Positions 62,220-64,000 of a stretch of DNA of 64,000 nucleotides are shown here, one piece after another; position 1 is the stretch's first letter; every line of letters starts with the position of its first letter. Origin of the DNA: Bolinopsis microptera (taxonomy: Eukaryota; Ctenophora; Tentaculata; Lobata; Bolinopsidae). Below the pieces are notes generated by a model, which was not told where the DNA came from, did not search any database, and saw only the letters and a program-made list of their open reading frames with translations. The stretch spans positions 15,534,983-15,598,982 of the forward strand of contig NC_087077.1 in NCBI RefSeq assembly GCF_026151205.1, given 5' to 3'. Both the position numbers and the translations under genes were made by a program.

Positions 62220-62760
62220 TTACAGCTTTACAGGTGTAGTAGAATAAGGTGAACGTCGTGTAACTCCCTCTTGGAGTGCTGTAATTAGCCTTGTGGGTGG
62301 CTCAACACCAGGTTTCAAATCAACTTTCTTAAGCTTGTGGATTTTCAAGCAGGGGTAGAAGTAAGGCTTTCCTGGTTTGAAATGGGGTAAAGTGCTTTGA
62401 GTGTTTGTTGGTCCTGATTTGTCAGCTTTGAGTTCATTCGATATACCCTTGATACTCTTGGCTGTCTTTGCAGGAAGAGGGTGAGAATAGGGTGAGAATA
62501 GGGTAAGTAGAACGATCTGGTCATGTGCGCTAAGGCTTTGTAGGTTAGGGTTATCTGGGCCGTTATAGGGATCGACCTGGCCGAACATCTCCCTGCTGAA
62601 CTGCTCAAAGGCATTTTCTGCCAGGAGGCCGACTGATTCTAGGTGAGTAGGTGGTTTTAAGGGGGCCAAATAATAGGGTTCATGCACTCGTTTTGATTTG
62701 GAGTTTTTTAGGTCTCCGTCTATAGTGAGCAGCTGTCGCTGCTGGGGGCAAGTGTCTTAT
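62220..62760 (-). pseudogene. Penelope-like reverse transcriptase, N-terminal part
   Basis: The frame reads YLAPLKPPTHLESVGLLAEN, NPNLQSLSAHDQIVLLTLFS, GKPYFYPCLKIHKLKKVDLK and PPTRLITALQEG. A Y-x-x-x-K-I-H-K block followed by an R-L-I-T segment marks the start of the reverse transcriptase of Penelope-like or related elements. It is truncated before the catalytic motifs. The frame is open from about 62755. Confidence 0.5.
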
Positions 62761-63049
62761 TATTGAACCGATGCCCTTTTTCTTCCAGATTTGGTCATGG
62801 TATTGCATTACATTATGGCTCCTCTATTATAGGCTCGTTTAACATATTGTTCATAATAGTACAGATCAACAGAATGTAAAATAATAATATACACGTAGAT
62901 AAATGAAAATAAAGTTATAACTTACAGTTATATTACGACATCCTCATTAGGATTTATTATATTCATGGGGTTTTTTTTGCCCAGGTGGGCAACATTGCCA
63001 ACGCTGGGCAACATTGCCAAACGATAATAACATTAACAAATACTACTAA

Positions 63050-63185
63050 AGGCTGTTAACCCCCATAAGGGGCAGAAGATGTCCATCGCATAGGTAATCA
63101 AGGACATGGTAAAGAATGTCGTAACTGATAAACATGTTAAGAAAGAATTCGAAGTTGCGAATAAACGGGGATATCGGTAAATCTG
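63050..63185 (-). pseudogene. F-box-like exon, second copy
   Basis: The minus frame reads LPISPFIRNFEFFLNMFISY, DILYHVLDYLCDGHLLPLMG, VNSL. It is nearly the same as 49160-49025 and keeps the F-box spacing. No LRR-like continuation follows in frame. Confidence 0.55.
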
Positions 63186-63598
63186 TATCATTTATTTCAC
63201 AGTCTATAATACTGTGCTACATCGTGTAAACAAATAATCCTCAATATTAATCATATCAGGCGCTTCCAATACATAAAACGATCGTTCGATGACACACAAA
63301 AGTTTGTGTCGTTGTGGAGCTCTATGAGCTGTAGAAAAAGGGATTTATAATAAGAATAAATCTTATTTGGTAAAATAATTTTAGCAGATATCTATTAAAT
63401 TGACAATCTCGACCTGTTATCATTACAACTATTAGTATTAGTATTACTTGATTTCAAAACAACAATATATAATAGTTATATACTTTTAACTTATAAATTC
63501 TTATAGGTGACCGCTTCCTGATCCCTTTAATCTATCGTCTAGCTATGCTTTTAATTCTTTGATCATTTAAATGACTCATGTTTGTTGATTTCCATCAC

Positions 63599-63909
63599 CT
63601 ACCGTAAAATATCTGCCAATCGCCCAGTCTCATTCTGTAGGATTTCAGCCACTGCAGGTGATTCGGATGTTGTGTTCAGGTCGATAATTTTGAACAATCC
63701 ATTCATCGCAGAACTTGTTCCCTCTGGATCCTGATGATATTGCAGAACTTGTTCCCTCTGGATCCTGATGATCGTAAGATGGTCCCTCTCCATCTGCATC
63801 TGTTCTACGCCGTTTATGTTGAGGTCGTGGGTAGCCACATCGAGGTCGGTGCTGATCTCTTGCTCGTCCAGTACTAAACCTTTCTCCACAATCGGGGCAC
63901 GAATATTAC
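63599..63909 (-). CDS. Terminal exon of a gene extending beyond the window
   Basis: Acceptor GATTATAG at 63910-63911, open frame of 103 codons (RAPIVEKGLVLDEQEISTDL, MERDHLTIIRIQREQVLQYH, MNGLFKIIDLNTTSESPAVA, NETGRLADILR) to a stop at 63599. The middle is helical (coiled-coil-like). A 35-bp stretch is tandemly duplicated (63706-63775). Unrecognised. Confidence 0.45.
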
Positions 63910-64000
63910 CTATAATCACGCAAATTATGCAAAAATGGAAAAACAGCAAATGCTAGCTTAAAAACCATAGTTTATTTTTAAATCAATTTGGTTTGGACAC

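Overview
This is a eukaryotic, most likely invertebrate-animal, genomic window. It is AT-rich, its genes are split by GT-AG introns, and it carries an internal vertebrate-type telomeric array (CCCTAA)n plus animal-type transposons (LINEs, hAT-like, mariner-like, Polinton/Maverick, Helitron, Merlin). I cannot fix the phylum from the sequence. One 100-N assembly gap lies at 26893-26992.

Left part (1-26.5 kb). The window opens inside an ordinary host gene on the minus strand: eight exons between 213 and 3968 encode the tetratricopeptide part of a TFIIIC subunit 3 (GTF3C3) homologue, continuing off the left edge. Its introns hold a 64-bp minisatellite and two small terminal-inverted-repeat elements. 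Then come a hAT-like MITE with an 8-bp target duplication (4845-5139), an element carrying telomeric repeats (6453-6804), a nearly complete LINE (7498-12300) with an uninterrupted 1308-codon endonuclease/reverse transcriptase ORF inserted in another repeat, and a second hAT-like element made of CCCGGT arrays (13364-13899). A host-type gene starts at 15786 with a signal peptide, an unrecognised Cys-poor domain and a sushi-like module. It is followed by six candidate phase-1 exons and a 41-bp minisatellite of about 22 copies. From 22 to 26.5 kb there are foldback elements, microsatellites, an acidic C-terminal exon, a single-TM protein exon and a transposon-associated ORF.

Right part (27-64 kb). 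About 27.0-33.7 kb (+) is repeated, inverted and collinear with indels, at about 46.5-39.8 kb (-), around a 6.1-kb spacer. The arms and the 46.5-64 kb flank are an island of decayed and some intact copies of a few gene families: F-box-like plus LRR-like fragments, RING-finger exons with an acidic tail exon, a CxxC zinc-binding exon family, a family with an R-W-I-x-E-L motif, and a repeat protein with a 19-residue unit. Interleaved are fragments of a Polinton-type protein-primed DNA polymerase, a Penelope-like reverse transcriptase, LINE reverse transcriptases, a Helitron helicase and a Merlin/IS1595-type transposase.

How the parts may relate: the left third is a normal gene landscape with insertions. 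The right two thirds behave as a rapidly duplicating accessory island in which ubiquitin-ligase-like modules (F-box, RING) keep company with pieces of a large DNA transposon. Whether those modules were carried by the transposon or are host genes it invaded cannot be settled from the sequence alone, and this is the main open question. Exon limits were read by eye from splice consensus and frame; the function of most island families is unknown.
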